Assembly (NCBI RefSeq): GCF_006402735.1
Contig: NZ_CP017174.1
Location: 6,862,001 to 6,926,000 of the forward strand
Length of the DNA: 64,000 bases
Source: Myxococcus xanthus
GTDB taxonomy: Bacteria; Myxococcota; Myxococcia; Myxococcales; Myxococcaceae
Direction of reading: 5' to 3'
The position numbers were made by a program, and so were the translations under genes. Of this stretch, positions 1 through 7,447 are shown piece after piece. A model generated the notes under the pieces. It was not told the DNA's origin. It made no database searches and saw nothing but the letters and a program-made list of their open reading frames with translations. The stretch's first letter is position 1; every line of letters starts with the position of its first letter.

Positions 1-5
1 ACCAC

Positions 6-518
6 GTGACGCAGTTCCGGAGCGAGGAGGAGAAGCAGAAGCTCACCGAGGAGCTGCTCCAGCGGGGCAAGCACGGCCGGACCATCATCAACGGCGCCTT
101 CGCCACCCGGCTGCACGGCGAGGGCGCCTTCGTCTTCGTGGCCCCGCTGGTCATCTTCTTCCCGGTGTTCTACTTCACGCTCAAGCCCATTGCCTTCCTG
201 GCCGGCTGCGTGACGCTGCTGCTGCCGCCCTTCATGAGCCACTTCGTCCACCCGTACCTGCACCTGCCCTTCGAGGAAGGACAGCGCACCGCGCCCCGGT
301 GGCTGGCGTGGCTGCTGCGGACCCGCTACATGCGCGCCGTCTACCGCAACCACTTCCTGCACCACCGCTATGGCGGCGTGTCCAACTTCAACCTGGTGCT
401 GGGGGCGGACATCGTGCGGCGGCGCACCCGCGTGCTGACAGAGAAGGACCTGGCCGTCATGGCCGAGGTGGGCATGCCGCTGCCCGAAGAGGCCCACACG
501 CGGACCGTCCATGGCTGA
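6..518 (+). CDS. Fatty-acid-hydroxylase-like membrane protein, probably 5'-truncated by window edge
   Basis: The reading frame is open to the left edge; the first possible start is a GTG at base 6, so the true start may lie outside the window. Two hydrophobic stretches (about residues 41-60 and 61-80) are followed by histidine clusters: H-F-V-H-P-Y-L-H near residue 80 and N-H-F-L-H-H near residue 115. Such clusters resemble the di-iron ligands of the fatty acid hydroxylase/sterol desaturase superfamily, but the full set of His boxes is not obvious in this short protein. The stop overlaps the start of the hydrolase gene by 8 bases, so the two are probably co-translated. Function is inferred only; it could be another His-rich membrane protein. 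Confidence 0.6.
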   Translation: MTQFRSEEEKQKLTEELLQRGKHGRTIINGAFATRLHGEGAFVFVAPLVIFFPVFYFTLKPIAFLAGCVTLLLPPFMSHFVHPYLHLPFEEGQRTAPRWLAWLLRTRYMRAVYRNHFLHHRYGGVSNFNLVLGADIVRRRTRVLTEKDLAVMAEVGMPLPEEAHTRTVHG

Positions 519-1587
519 GCACGCGAACGCCTTCCACGTCCCCTGGTGGCTGCGCTTCTCCCATGTGCAGACCGTCGTCCCCCACCTGGACCGGCGCCGA
601 CACGACGTGCTCACCGAGCACATCCGCCACGAGCTGGCGGACGGCGACTTCGTGGACGTGTACTGGCTGAACCGGACGCGGCCAGGGCCCTTGTTCATCC
701 TGCTGCCCGGCATGCAGGGCACGCAGGACTCCACCTACGTCCGCAGCCTCCTGTCGGAGCTGGCCCTGCGCGGCCTGCGCGCGGCGGTGTTGTGCCACCG
801 GGGCGGCGCCGTGCCCAACCGGCGGGCCCCCTTCTATCACGCGGGTTTCACCGACCACCTGGCCTGGCTGGCGCGCTTCGTCCGTGAGCAGGAGCCCCAC
901 ACGCCACTCTATGGCGTGGGCTTCTCCCTGGGGGGCAGCATGTTGATTCGCTACCTGGCGGAGACGGGCCACGCCAGCCACTTGTCCGCCGCGGCGGCCG
1001 TGTCCCTCACGTTCTCCCTGGGCAGCACGGCCCGGCGGGCCTGCGAAGGCATCAACCAGCTCTACCAGCTCCGCGTGTTGAACTCGTACAAGCGCGTCGC
1101 GCGGCTCAAGACCCACCTGCCGGAGTTCGCCTCACGCGTTGGGACGCTGAACGGGATGCGCAGCATCCAGGCCTTCGACGAGGCCTTCACCGCGCCCCTC
1201 CACGGCTTCAAGGACGCGGAGGACTACTACGAGCGGTGCAGCAGCCAGCAATTCCTGTCGGGCATCGAAGTGCCCTTCCTCGTCCTCAACGCCGAGGACG
1301 ACCCGCTCGTCGCCCGGGACACGCTCCCTGACGCACGCGCGCTGCGGGAGCACGTGCGGCTGGAGCTGACGCCGCATGGCGGGCACCTGGGTTTCATGTA
1401 TCAGCGTTCCTCCGGGCTGGGTTACTACCCGCCGGCCCGGCTCATCTCGTTCTTCCTGCAGGAGCCGTCCGAAGCACATGAATCTCTATCTCAGGATGTT
1501 GTGGGTCATGCTCTCCTCGCTCTGGAAGCCGGAGATGCGCGTGGACGCGCTGACGAGCACGCTGGAGCAGCGCGTCCTGCCCAATGA
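511..1587 (+). CDS. YheT-family alpha/beta hydrolase
   Basis: A 358-residue alpha/beta hydrolase of the YheT/EMBDH (COG0429) type. An N-terminal H-V-Q-T-V-V-P segment is followed by the oxyanion strand (F-I-L-L-P-G-M-Q-G, about residue 64) and a nucleophile elbow G-F-S-L-G-G near residue 136. A late acid segment (N-A-E-D-D-P-L) and a C-terminal H-G-G-H-L-G supply Asp and His. The family are serine esterases with poorly defined substrates, often lipid-linked. It overlaps the upstream gene by 8 bases. The last 36 or so residues overlap the thioesterase gene in another frame and look compositionally unlike a conserved domain, so the family-conserved part probably ends near L-I-S-F-F-L-Q. Confidence 0.85.
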   Translation: MAEHANAFHVPWWLRFSHVQTVVPHLDRRRHDVLTEHIRHELADGDFVDVYWLNRTRPGPLFILLPGMQGTQDSTYVRSLLSELALRGLRAAVLCHRGGAVPNRRAPFYHAGFTDHLAWLARFVREQEPHTPLYGVGFSLGGSMLIRYLAETGHASHLSAAAAVSLTFSLGSTARRACEGINQLYQLRVLNSYKRVARLKTHLPEFASRVGTLNGMRSIQAFDEAFTAPLHGFKDAEDYYERCSSQQFLSGIEVPFLVLNAEDDPLVARDTLPDARALREHVRLELTPHGGHLGFMYQRSSGLGYYPPARLISFFLQEPSEAHESLSQDVVGHALLALEAGDARGRADEHAGAARPAQ

Positions 1588-1960
1588 CCTGGACCTGAAC
1601 CTGCACATGAACAACGGACGGTTCCTCACCGTCTGTGACTTGAGCCGGGTCGACCTGTTCATCCGGACGGGCCTGCTGGCGCTCATGCTCAAGCAGAAGT
1701 GGGCGCCCATCATCGTGCGCCACACCATGGACTACAAAAAGCCGCTTCGCCTGTTCCAGAAGTACACGGTGTCCATGTCGATTACCCGTTGGGACGAGAA
1801 GTACTTCTATGCCACCCACCAGTTCCTCTCGCGCGGGAAGGTGGTGGCGGAGGGCGAATCCACCGCGGTGCTGCTCGGGCGCGAGGGCGTCGTCCCTCCA
1901 GCGACGGTGCTTGAGGCGGTCACCGCCCGGCAGAACCGGACGGCGGTGGAGAGCCGCTGA
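1478..1960 (+). CDS. Acyl-CoA thioesterase, 4HBT hot-dog fold (THEM6-like)
   Basis: A 160-residue single hot-dog thioesterase. The motif L-P-N-D-L-D-L-N-L-H-M-N-N-G-R-F is typical of the THEM6/4HBT_2-like subgroup, where D-L-N-x-H-M-N-N sits at the active helix. The ATG at 1478 was chosen because the family begins with an M-N-L-Y-like segment; a longer frame from 1376 only adds residues that shadow the upstream hydrolase. It therefore overlaps the hydrolase gene by about 110 bases in a different frame, which is unusually long. With the hydroxylase-like and YheT genes it forms an apparent three-gene lipid or acyl-ester operon (inference). Confidence 0.85.
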   Translation: MNLYLRMLWVMLSSLWKPEMRVDALTSTLEQRVLPNDLDLNLHMNNGRFLTVCDLSRVDLFIRTGLLALMLKQKWAPIIVRHTMDYKKPLRLFQKYTVSMSITRWDEKYFYATHQFLSRGKVVAEGESTAVLLGREGVVPPATVLEAVTARQNRTAVESR

Positions 1961-1966
1961 GCGGCC

Positions 1967-1980
1967 CGGGCCTGGGCCCG
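1967..1980. terminator. Short GC-rich inverted repeat between convergent genes
   Basis: CGGGCC and GGCCCG flank two bases between the stop codons of the thioesterase (+) and the FAD oxidoreductase (-). It may be a small bidirectional terminator hairpin; no T-run follows, so support is weak. Confidence 0.3.
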
Positions 1981-1982
1981 CT

Positions 1983-3434
1983 TCACGCCCAGGCCTTGCG
2001 GACTTCCGCGTAGTAGTTGCGGAAGAACGGCACCATGGCCGCGCGATTGCTGTCGACGATGGCCAGGAGCTCCGGGGGCATGACGAACTCCTCCTCTCCC
2101 AGCGCGTCGTAGAGCGAGTCCAGCATCTGCTGGTAGAAGCGCGGGAAGGCGCGGTGCCAGCCCACCTTGGGCAGCCGGATGCCGTGCTCCCACCCCATGG
2201 CCAGGTAGTGCTTGAGCGCCTCCGCGCGCGCCTCCTTCAGCGTGTAGAGGGAGATGGGCTTGCGCTCCGGCAGGAAGTCCTCGGCCACCAGGCCGCTCTG
2301 CCCGCACATCCGCCGCGCCATGTGCTGCCCCAGCAGCGGGGAGAGGAACAGCCCGTCGCGGTACGTGCCCGTGAGCAGCCACAGTCCGTCCACGGACGTC
2401 GGTCCAATGAGCGGGCACGTGTCCACGGTGACGGGCCGGTTTCCCGCCTGCCAGGCCACGAGCTGCGCGGCGCAGAGGTCCTGGTCAATCTGCTCCAGGA
2501 CGCACTCCAGCAGGAAGTACATGTCGGCCGGCGTGGTGCGAAGCATCGGCCGAGCCATCAGGATGTTCGTCGCGCCGAAGTAGAGCTGGTCGCCCCCGCG
2601 GGGCATGCCATGAAGGCCACAGGCAAAGGCCCGGTTCGGCGTGCGCACCACGTGCTGGAGCGACGGCCGGGGCACCTGGAGCAGCAGCGACGTCCCGCCG
2701 CCGCTGAAGATGCGGGGGATTCGCCGCGCCAGCTCCGGCAGCTCGTCGAGGACCGCCTGCGTCCCCACGCCCATGGCGAGCACCACCTGCGCGGCGCTCA
2801 GCGCGCGGCCATCCTCCAACCGCACGCCCGTCACGCGGCCCCCCTGGACGTCCAGCGTCTTGACCGCCCCATCCACGACAGACACCTGCGGCGACTGCTC
2901 CAGGGACAGAGTGAGCGCCCGCAGCAGGCGGCTCGCGTCCACCGAGCCCTCGCGGGGAAGGAACAGCGCCTGCTTGGGCCGGCAGTCCTCCGCGGGATTC
3001 AGGCCCGGCACCTGGTTGGGGTCCAGCAGTTCGTGGGGCTCTTCCTCATCCTTCACCGCCTGCTGGATGGCGATGAAGTTCTCATCCTCAATCGTCCCGG
3101 ACTTGGCGTTGCTGAAGACAATGGTGCCGGCGCGGACCTGGACGTGCGCGTCCTCGGGCAGCTCGCCATTGAGCTGCTCCAGCCATGAAGGCCAGAGGCG
3201 CGCGGCGAGCACGCCCTTGGCATGCTTCGCGCGGCCCGGCGCGGTCCGCAACAAGGGCGCCGTCACTTCCCCATAGCACCCCAGCATCGCCCCAGCGGCG
3301 GGGGACGCTCCCGCGGGGCGGCTGACGGGACCGACCACGGCGATGCGCAGACGGGGGTCCACCAGCGTCAAGGCGCGCGCGGTCGCCAGGCCCAGCGCGC
3401 CGTTGCCCGCCACCACGATGTCATAGGTGTCCAT
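1983..3434 (-). CDS. FAD-dependent oxidoreductase (DAO family) downstream of the peptide operon
   Basis: A 483-residue flavoprotein. The N-terminus has a Rossmann dinucleotide motif (V-V-A-G-N-G-A-L-G), and the C-terminal half has a second FAD contact region with G-L-W-L-L-T-G-T-Y-R-D-G, typical of the D-amino-acid-oxidase/glycine-oxidase fold. After it comes an extension of about 95 residues, rich in aromatic and charged residues, that plain DAO enzymes lack. The start at 3434 places the FAD motif at the N-terminus; an in-frame start at 3470 adds only 12 residues. It lies 114 bases after the 50-residue peptide gene on the same strand, separated by a hairpin. It may oxidise an amine or amino acid, possibly a peptide residue; this link to the peptide is inference from position. 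Confidence 0.85.
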   Translation of the reverse strand: MDTYDIVVAGNGALGLATARALTLVDPRLRIAVVGPVSRPAGASPAAGAMLGCYGEVTAPLLRTAPGRAKHAKGVLAARLWPSWLEQLNGELPEDAHVQVRAGTIVFSNAKSGTIEDENFIAIQQAVKDEEEPHELLDPNQVPGLNPAEDCRPKQALFLPREGSVDASRLLRALTLSLEQSPQVSVVDGAVKTLDVQGGRVTGVRLEDGRALSAAQVVLAMGVGTQAVLDELPELARRIPRIFSGGGTSLLLQVPRPSLQHVVRTPNRAFACGLHGMPRGGDQLYFGATNILMARPMLRTTPADMYFLLECVLEQIDQDLCAAQLVAWQAGNRPVTVDTCPLIGPTSVDGLWLLTGTYRDGLFLSPLLGQHMARRMCGQSGLVAEDFLPERKPISLYTLKEARAEALKHYLAMGWEHGIRLPKVGWHRAFPRFYQQMLDSLYDALGEEEFVMPPELLAIVDSNRAAMVPFFRNYYAEVRKAWA

Positions 3435-3473
3435 TCGCTCGCTGTCCTCGGTGGCATGGGGATACGGCACAGC

Positions 3474-3514
3474 GCCCGCCGCATCCGGCTCGAGAGAGCG
3501 CGGACACGGCGGGC
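3474..3514 (-). terminator. Hairpin between peptide gene and oxidoreductase gene
   Basis: Perfect 8-base arms GCCCGCCG (3474-3481) and CGGCGGGC (3507-3514) are separated by 25 bases. The hairpin lies just after the peptide stop on the transcribed strand. It could act as a partial terminator or 3' stabiliser that raises peptide mRNA relative to the oxidoreductase, a layout common in peptide operons. There is no clear T-run. Confidence 0.4.
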
Positions 3515-3548
3515 AGAACGTCAGGGCTTCAGGCTGACCCGACGGGGG

Positions 3549-3701
3549 TCAGTCCTCCTTCTTGGACGTGTCGTTGACGACGTAGGGAGGCCACCACTGG
3601 CGCTCCGCGCTCGACCCACACGTCACGCTCGGCTCCTGGAGCAGGTCCTTCTCGGCCACCAGGTTCTTCACGGTCTCCAGCCACTGCGATCCGTTGTTCA
3701 T
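3549..3701 (-). CDS. 50-residue peptide, candidate RiPP precursor
   Basis: A 50-residue hydrophilic peptide that matches no family I recognise. Its ATG overlaps the stop of the upstream HExxH/PqqD gene (ATGA). A strong AAGGAG Shine-Dalgarno lies at 3709-3714 with 7-base spacing, which decides the start against a longer 128-codon frame. The first 24 residues are leader-like, with an amphipathic pattern (W7, L8, V11, L14, V15, L20, L21). The C-terminal part has one Cys (C28), a Q-W-W-P-P-Y-V-V-N-D segment at 35-44 and a charged end K-K-E-D. PqqD-type domains bind leader peptides in known RiPP systems and both upstream proteins carry one, so this is the natural substrate candidate. That role is inference; modified residues and cleavage site are unknown. 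Confidence 0.75.
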   Translation of the reverse strand: MNNGSQWLETVKNLVAEKDLLQEPSVTCGSSAERQWWPPYVVNDTSKKED

Positions 3702-5155
3702 GCCACGTCTCCTTGCTGCCGTGTTGGCTCTACGAGGGTACTGCGTACTAGTGAGTCGAGCCCCGAACGCAACTGCCGGCGCGCCTCGTCCGGGGCCACT
3801 CTCGCGCCGACAACCTCGAGGTAAGCCCGCTCCATGTCGGAGTACGTCCGGCCGTCGCTGAGTTCGAAAATCAGCCACGCATTCAAGTCGAGCCAGTGGA
3901 TGCGCGGCGCGGCCGGTGAGAACACCATCAAGCACTCGCCCTGCTTCGACGGGCGGACCCGCAGCCCGTTGACCTTGCGGTACGCGGCCCGCTCCTGCTC
4001 ACAGGCTCGGGGACCGGCGTCCTTGAGGAAAAGCTCGCGGTCCACGGGCGCCAGGGACTCGCGCAGCCACCTGACGAAGTCGCGCCCCTGCGGTGTGAGC
4101 AGGTGGGCCCACTCCGTCAGCAACATCTCCCCCAAGTAGCGGGCCCGGTCCACCGAGCGGCCGTAGCGCGAGGCACTGTCGTTGTTCACCACCGACATCG
4201 CATGCGGGCGGGACACATACGCCGAGGGGTCCCCGAACCGCTCCGTCAGGGTGCGGTCCGCCGTGAGCGCGGCCGCCTTGAAGAGCGAGAGGTGCACGTA
4301 GACGTGGTAGGCGAACACCGTGCGGACGATGGACCAGCGGATGTCACGCCAGGGGACCTGGATGGTCTCCTCCGGGCGGGCCGCGAGCGCCACCGAACGC
4401 GTCGCATCGAAGAGCTTCATGTGAAGCCCTTCGTGCAGCAGACATCCGGCGACGTCCCAGGGGTTCCCGAGCTCCTCCAGCGACAGGAAGATGGTGGAGG
4501 GCGTCAGGTCTCCCCCCGCGGCGGACAGGACGGTGCCCCCTTCGAGCCGAGCGCTGAGCAGCGCGATGGCCTCGATGTGGGTCAGCGCGCTGGCGCCCGA
4601 GTCGGGCAGCAGCAGGGAGAGCAGCTCGATGGAGTCGTTGATCTTCCGCTGCGCGGTGGCGTCCGGGCTCAAGAGCGTGCCGCCGCTCTTGGACTTCGCG
4701 CCGAAGACGCCGTCGAACGCGGCATGCAGCGCCCGGGAGTACGGGTCCGCGGGCCGAGCCACATCCCACAGCCACTTCGGCACCTCCGAGCCCACCCGCC
4801 AGCGCGACGGCATGCGCGACTCGCACAGGCCCACCGGCAGCGCCTCCAGCGCGCCCGGCAGCATCTCCTCCAGCGGGTGCGGCGACGCCAGGTGGCCCGC
4901 CTCCAGGTCGGAGAAGGCCTGCTCCAGCGTCAGGCGCACGAGCGGGTCGAAGAAGACGCGGCGCGCGTCGGCGTCGCTGAGCGACTCCACCGCGGACGCG
5001 GCGCGCGCCAGGGACGGCAGCCGCTCCGCGAACAACTCCACGCCAAAGCGGTAACGGGTCAGCACCTTCGCCAGGATTCGCGGCGAGTCCCCGAACACAG
5101 AGTGCCTCGACAGCGCCCGGTCCGCGGTCTGAACGACGCCCAGGACACTCGTCAC
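3698..5155 (-). CDS. HExxH-type putative peptide-modifying enzyme with C-terminal PqqD-like domain (second copy)
   Basis: A 485-residue protein. The central metal-binding motif H-E-G-L-H is at 241-245. Further motifs shared with its neighbour paralogue are N-P-W-D at 231-234, F-A-Y-H-x-Y-x-H at 281-288 and H-A-M-S-V-V-x-N-D near 318-326, which may supply another ligand or substrate contacts. Residues about 398-480 form a PqqD-like domain (W-L-D-L-N-A-W-L-I-F-E-L-S-D-G-R), the fold that recognises RiPP leaders. The family matches what public databases call HEXXH motif-containing putative peptide modification protein, later aKG-HExxH-type peptide beta-hydroxylase (recalled, not checked). The start is a GTG overlapping the previous stop, with GGGAGG at 5162-5167. 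The stop overlaps the peptide ATG. The likely reaction is hydroxylation of the peptide; a protease role is the main alternative. Confidence 0.85.
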   Translation of the reverse strand: MTSVLGVVQTADRALSRHSVFGDSPRILAKVLTRYRFGVELFAERLPSLARAASAVESLSDADARRVFFDPLVRLTLEQAFSDLEAGHLASPHPLEEMLPGALEALPVGLCESRMPSRWRVGSEVPKWLWDVARPADPYSRALHAAFDGVFGAKSKSGGTLLSPDATAQRKINDSIELLSLLLPDSGASALTHIEAIALLSARLEGGTVLSAAGGDLTPSTIFLSLEELGNPWDVAGCLLHEGLHMKLFDATRSVALAARPEETIQVPWRDIRWSIVRTVFAYHVYVHLSLFKAAALTADRTLTERFGDPSAYVSRPHAMSVVNNDSASRYGRSVDRARYLGEMLLTEWAHLLTPQGRDFVRWLRESLAPVDRELFLKDAGPRACEQERAAYRKVNGLRVRPSKQGECLMVFSPAAPRIHWLDLNAWLIFELSDGRTYSDMERAYLEVVGARVAPDEARRQLRSGLDSLVRSTLVEPTRQQGDVA

Positions 5156-6639
5156 GGTGCACCTCCCTCGGTGACCTGCTCAATCATCCCGCTTGACTCC
5201 AGGCCCCTGAGCGTGGGCGCCAGCTGGGCCCAGGCGCGCTCGGCCCCGAGCCCCAGCGACGACGTGTACGAGGTGAGAACCTCTTCCTCCGTCTTGCCGT
5301 CACACAGCTCGAAGGCGAGCCACGCCGACAGGTTCAGGGTGACGATCTTCTGCGACGAGGGGTCCAGCGCGAACAACACCTCCGACGCCGGAGAGCGGCG
5401 CAACGAGAGGTCCCGCCCCTGCCGGTAACGCACCGAGGACGGCGCCCTGCTGGAGTTGGACGGTGCCGGCGTGGAGGCCGCGGCGCGCGGAGCGGTGTCG
5501 CCCGTGGCGACTCCGTCCACCAGGGGACGAACCGTGTCCCAGAGCCACGCGACGAGCTCGCGCCCGTAGGGCGTCACCCGGGGCGACAGCGGGCCCGAGA
5601 GCTGCGAGTGCAGGTACGCCAGCCGCTCCTCGGCCCGGGAGTAGGGCTTGACGTCGTTCTTCACCACCGACATCGCGTGGGCCGGAGCGTCGTAGTCACG
5701 GGGCGCGCCGAACTCCGCGTAGCAGTCCGGCCCCAGGTGCTTCACCGCCTCGCGGAACACCTGCATGTGCGCGTACGCGTGGTAGGCGAAGACGCTGTTG
5801 GACAGGGCCGTCCGCCGTCCCCAGGGCAGCTCCACCGGGTCGTCATCCGTCACGATGGCGCCCGTGCGAATCAGGTCGGAGAGCTTGAGGTGAATCGCCT
5901 CATGCAGGATGTGGCCCGCCGTGTCCCACGGGTTCTCCAGCTCGTCCGGGTCGATGAAAATCATGCACGGCGTGCCGTCGCCCCCGGAGCCGGTGAGCAT
6001 CCGGCCACGCGGGCCCCGGATGTTCGCCACGGCGATGCAGTGCAGGTGCAGGAAGACGCTCTGCGCCATCTCCGGCACCAGCCGCCGGAGCAGCTCACAG
6101 GCCCGCTCCAGGCCTTCCACCATGCGTGGCGTCGGACGGATGATTTCGACGCTGCTCTTGGCCCCAGGCATGAACCCGGTGCGGATGCTGTCGCGCAGCA
6201 GGTCCCCGACCCGCGACGGTGTGTCCGGGAGGTCCCAGACCCAGGTGCGGCCCGAAGGCCCCACCGTGAAGTCACGCCCCATCGCCTTGCGCGCGACGGA
6301 CAGCCGACGGCTCTCCTCCAGCGAATCGAGTGCCTCTCCGAGCAGCGCCGGGAAGGTGTCACGCACCGCCCCTACCCGCCCCGTCGTCTCCAGCTTGCTG
6401 ATGGCCGTCTCCAGCGCGGCGCGCACGAGCAGGTCACCGAACAAGACATTCACAGACGCGGTGTCCAGCGCCTCGACGCGCTCCGTCAGTGCTCGCAACC
6501 GCGCGTCCTGGCGCGACAACACCTCTAGAACGAACTTGTAGCGTTCGATGACACGCAACACGATTTTCAATGAGTTCCCAAACGGCTCCTGATGCTGGAA
6601 CCGATGGTCGAGCTGCCGGATGACCTCAATCTGTTGCAC
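5152..6639 (-). CDS. HExxH-type putative peptide-modifying enzyme with C-terminal PqqD-like domain (first copy)
   Basis: A 495-residue paralogue of the next gene and first gene of the operon. H-E-A-I-H is at 246-250, F-A-Y-H-A-Y-A-H at 284-291 and H-A-M-S-V-V-K-N-D near 321-329. A low-complexity Ala/Ser/Pro/Thr linker (about 378-402) leads to a PqqD-like domain (about 416-488, with N-L-S-A-W-L-A-F-E-L-C-D-G-K). The GTG at 6639 was chosen over an upstream ATG at 6699 for two reasons: it has a GAGGAG Shine-Dalgarno at 6648-6653 with 8-base spacing, and it aligns with the paralogue's N-terminus. Two similar enzymes for one peptide suggest either two modification sites or a heterodimer (inference). 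No transporter or protease gene is adjacent. Confidence 0.85.
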   Translation of the reverse strand: MQQIEVIRQLDHRFQHQEPFGNSLKIVLRVIERYKFVLEVLSRQDARLRALTERVEALDTASVNVLFGDLLVRAALETAISKLETTGRVGAVRDTFPALLGEALDSLEESRRLSVARKAMGRDFTVGPSGRTWVWDLPDTPSRVGDLLRDSIRTGFMPGAKSSVEIIRPTPRMVEGLERACELLRRLVPEMAQSVFLHLHCIAVANIRGPRGRMLTGSGGDGTPCMIFIDPDELENPWDTAGHILHEAIHLKLSDLIRTGAIVTDDDPVELPWGRRTALSNSVFAYHAYAHMQVFREAVKHLGPDCYAEFGAPRDYDAPAHAMSVVKNDVKPYSRAEERLAYLHSQLSGPLSPRVTPYGRELVAWLWDTVRPLVDGVATGDTAPRAAASTPAPSNSSRAPSSVRYRQGRDLSLRRSPASEVLFALDPSSQKIVTLNLSAWLAFELCDGKTEEEVLTSYTSSLGLGAERAWAQLAPTLRGLESSGMIEQVTEGGAP

Positions 6640-6949
6640 GCTGCTCTCTCCTCGGACGACAGATTCATCAAAAAATCCGTATCCCGGCATAAACAGCATT
6701 TCGAAATTTCAAGGTACCAACCCTTGAAGCCTGTCACAAGCACCTGACGACGAAACAGCGTCCTGCCCTCGCTATTTCCCGCAAAAATCAGACAGCTATG
6801 TCTGGAAATAAATTGTCTCAGTGAAGTAGTGAAGACGCGTTGCGTTGGCTCGCCCGGAGCACCGCGCCCAACCCCAAAGACAGCCAGCAGCGCATCGACC
6901 GCAGGAAGCAGTTGGAGTTGGGCATGGAACGATTGTCGTGCCTACGGCC
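6640..6949 (-). promoter_or_regulatory. AT-richer leader and probable promoter region of the HExxH/peptide operon
   Basis: A 310-base gap without a credible gene, and visibly more AT-rich than its surroundings between about 6660 and 6840. It should contain the promoter of the operon reading leftward. On the minus strand a TTGAAA (6707-6712) and TATGCC (6686-6691) lie 15 bases apart, which is only a weak sigma-70 match. No riboswitch or strong palindrome was seen. Confidence 0.4.
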
Positions 6950-7447
6950 TCATCCTGCCTTCCCTTTCGCGCCCTCTTCTCGATTTCGGACATAGACGTC
7001 CGGGTCATGGCGCTCCATGAAGCGCGCGGGCGCGCCCAATGGCTGAAAGCCGTAACGCGCATAGAGTGAATGGGCATCTCGCGTGGCGAGCAAGAACCGC
7101 CGAAGCCCTTGCAGGTCGGGATGCGCGAGCAGCGCCTCCATCATCCACTGGCCCAGACCCCGCCCCTGGTACGACTCCAGGACGAAGACGTCACAAAGAT
7201 AGGCGAAGCTCGCGCGGTCGGTGACGACGCGGGCGTAGCCCACCTGGCCTCCAGACGAATAGAGCCCAAAGACGAGCGAGTTCCGGGCGGCCCGTTCGAC
7301 CGTCTCCCGGGGAATGCCCGCGGACCAGTATGAGCGGGACAGGTAGCCATGGACGACGTCCAGGTCGATGCGCGCGGGGTCGTCGGAGGCGACGAACCCG
7401 TCATCGCGGTGGACTTCGTAGGGAATGGACTCAGTGTGGGTGCGCAT
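6950..7447 (-). CDS. GNAT-family N-acetyltransferase
   Basis: A 165-residue GNAT acetyltransferase that transfers acetyl from acetyl-CoA to an amine. The acetyl-CoA motif is V-F-V-L-E-S-Y-Q-G-R-G-L-G-Q-W-M-M near residues 87-103, followed by a C-terminal L-Y-x-x-Y-G-F-Q-P segment typical of the fold. The substrate cannot be told from sequence. It is on the same strand as the HExxH/peptide operon but 310 bases upstream across an AT-rich gap, so it is probably a separate transcription unit; a role in acetylating the peptide cannot be excluded. Confidence 0.85.
   Translation of the reverse strand: MRTHTESIPYEVHRDDGFVASDDPARIDLDVVHGYLSRSYWSAGIPRETVERAARNSLVFGLYSSGGQVGYARVVTDRASFAYLCDVFVLESYQGRGLGQWMMEALLAHPDLQGLRRFLLATRDAHSLYARYGFQPLGAPARFMERHDPDVYVRNREEGAKGKAG

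Noticed and set aside
3549..3935. 128-codon version of the peptide gene
   Set aside because: The upstream part lies inside the HExxH gene and is Arg-rich shadow; the Shine-Dalgarno at 3709-3714 marks the internal ATG.
5152..6639. HExxH proteins as ordinary zinc proteases
   Set aside because: Possible by motif alone, but the PqqD-like domain and coupling to a small peptide favour peptide modification; protease function kept as the alternative.
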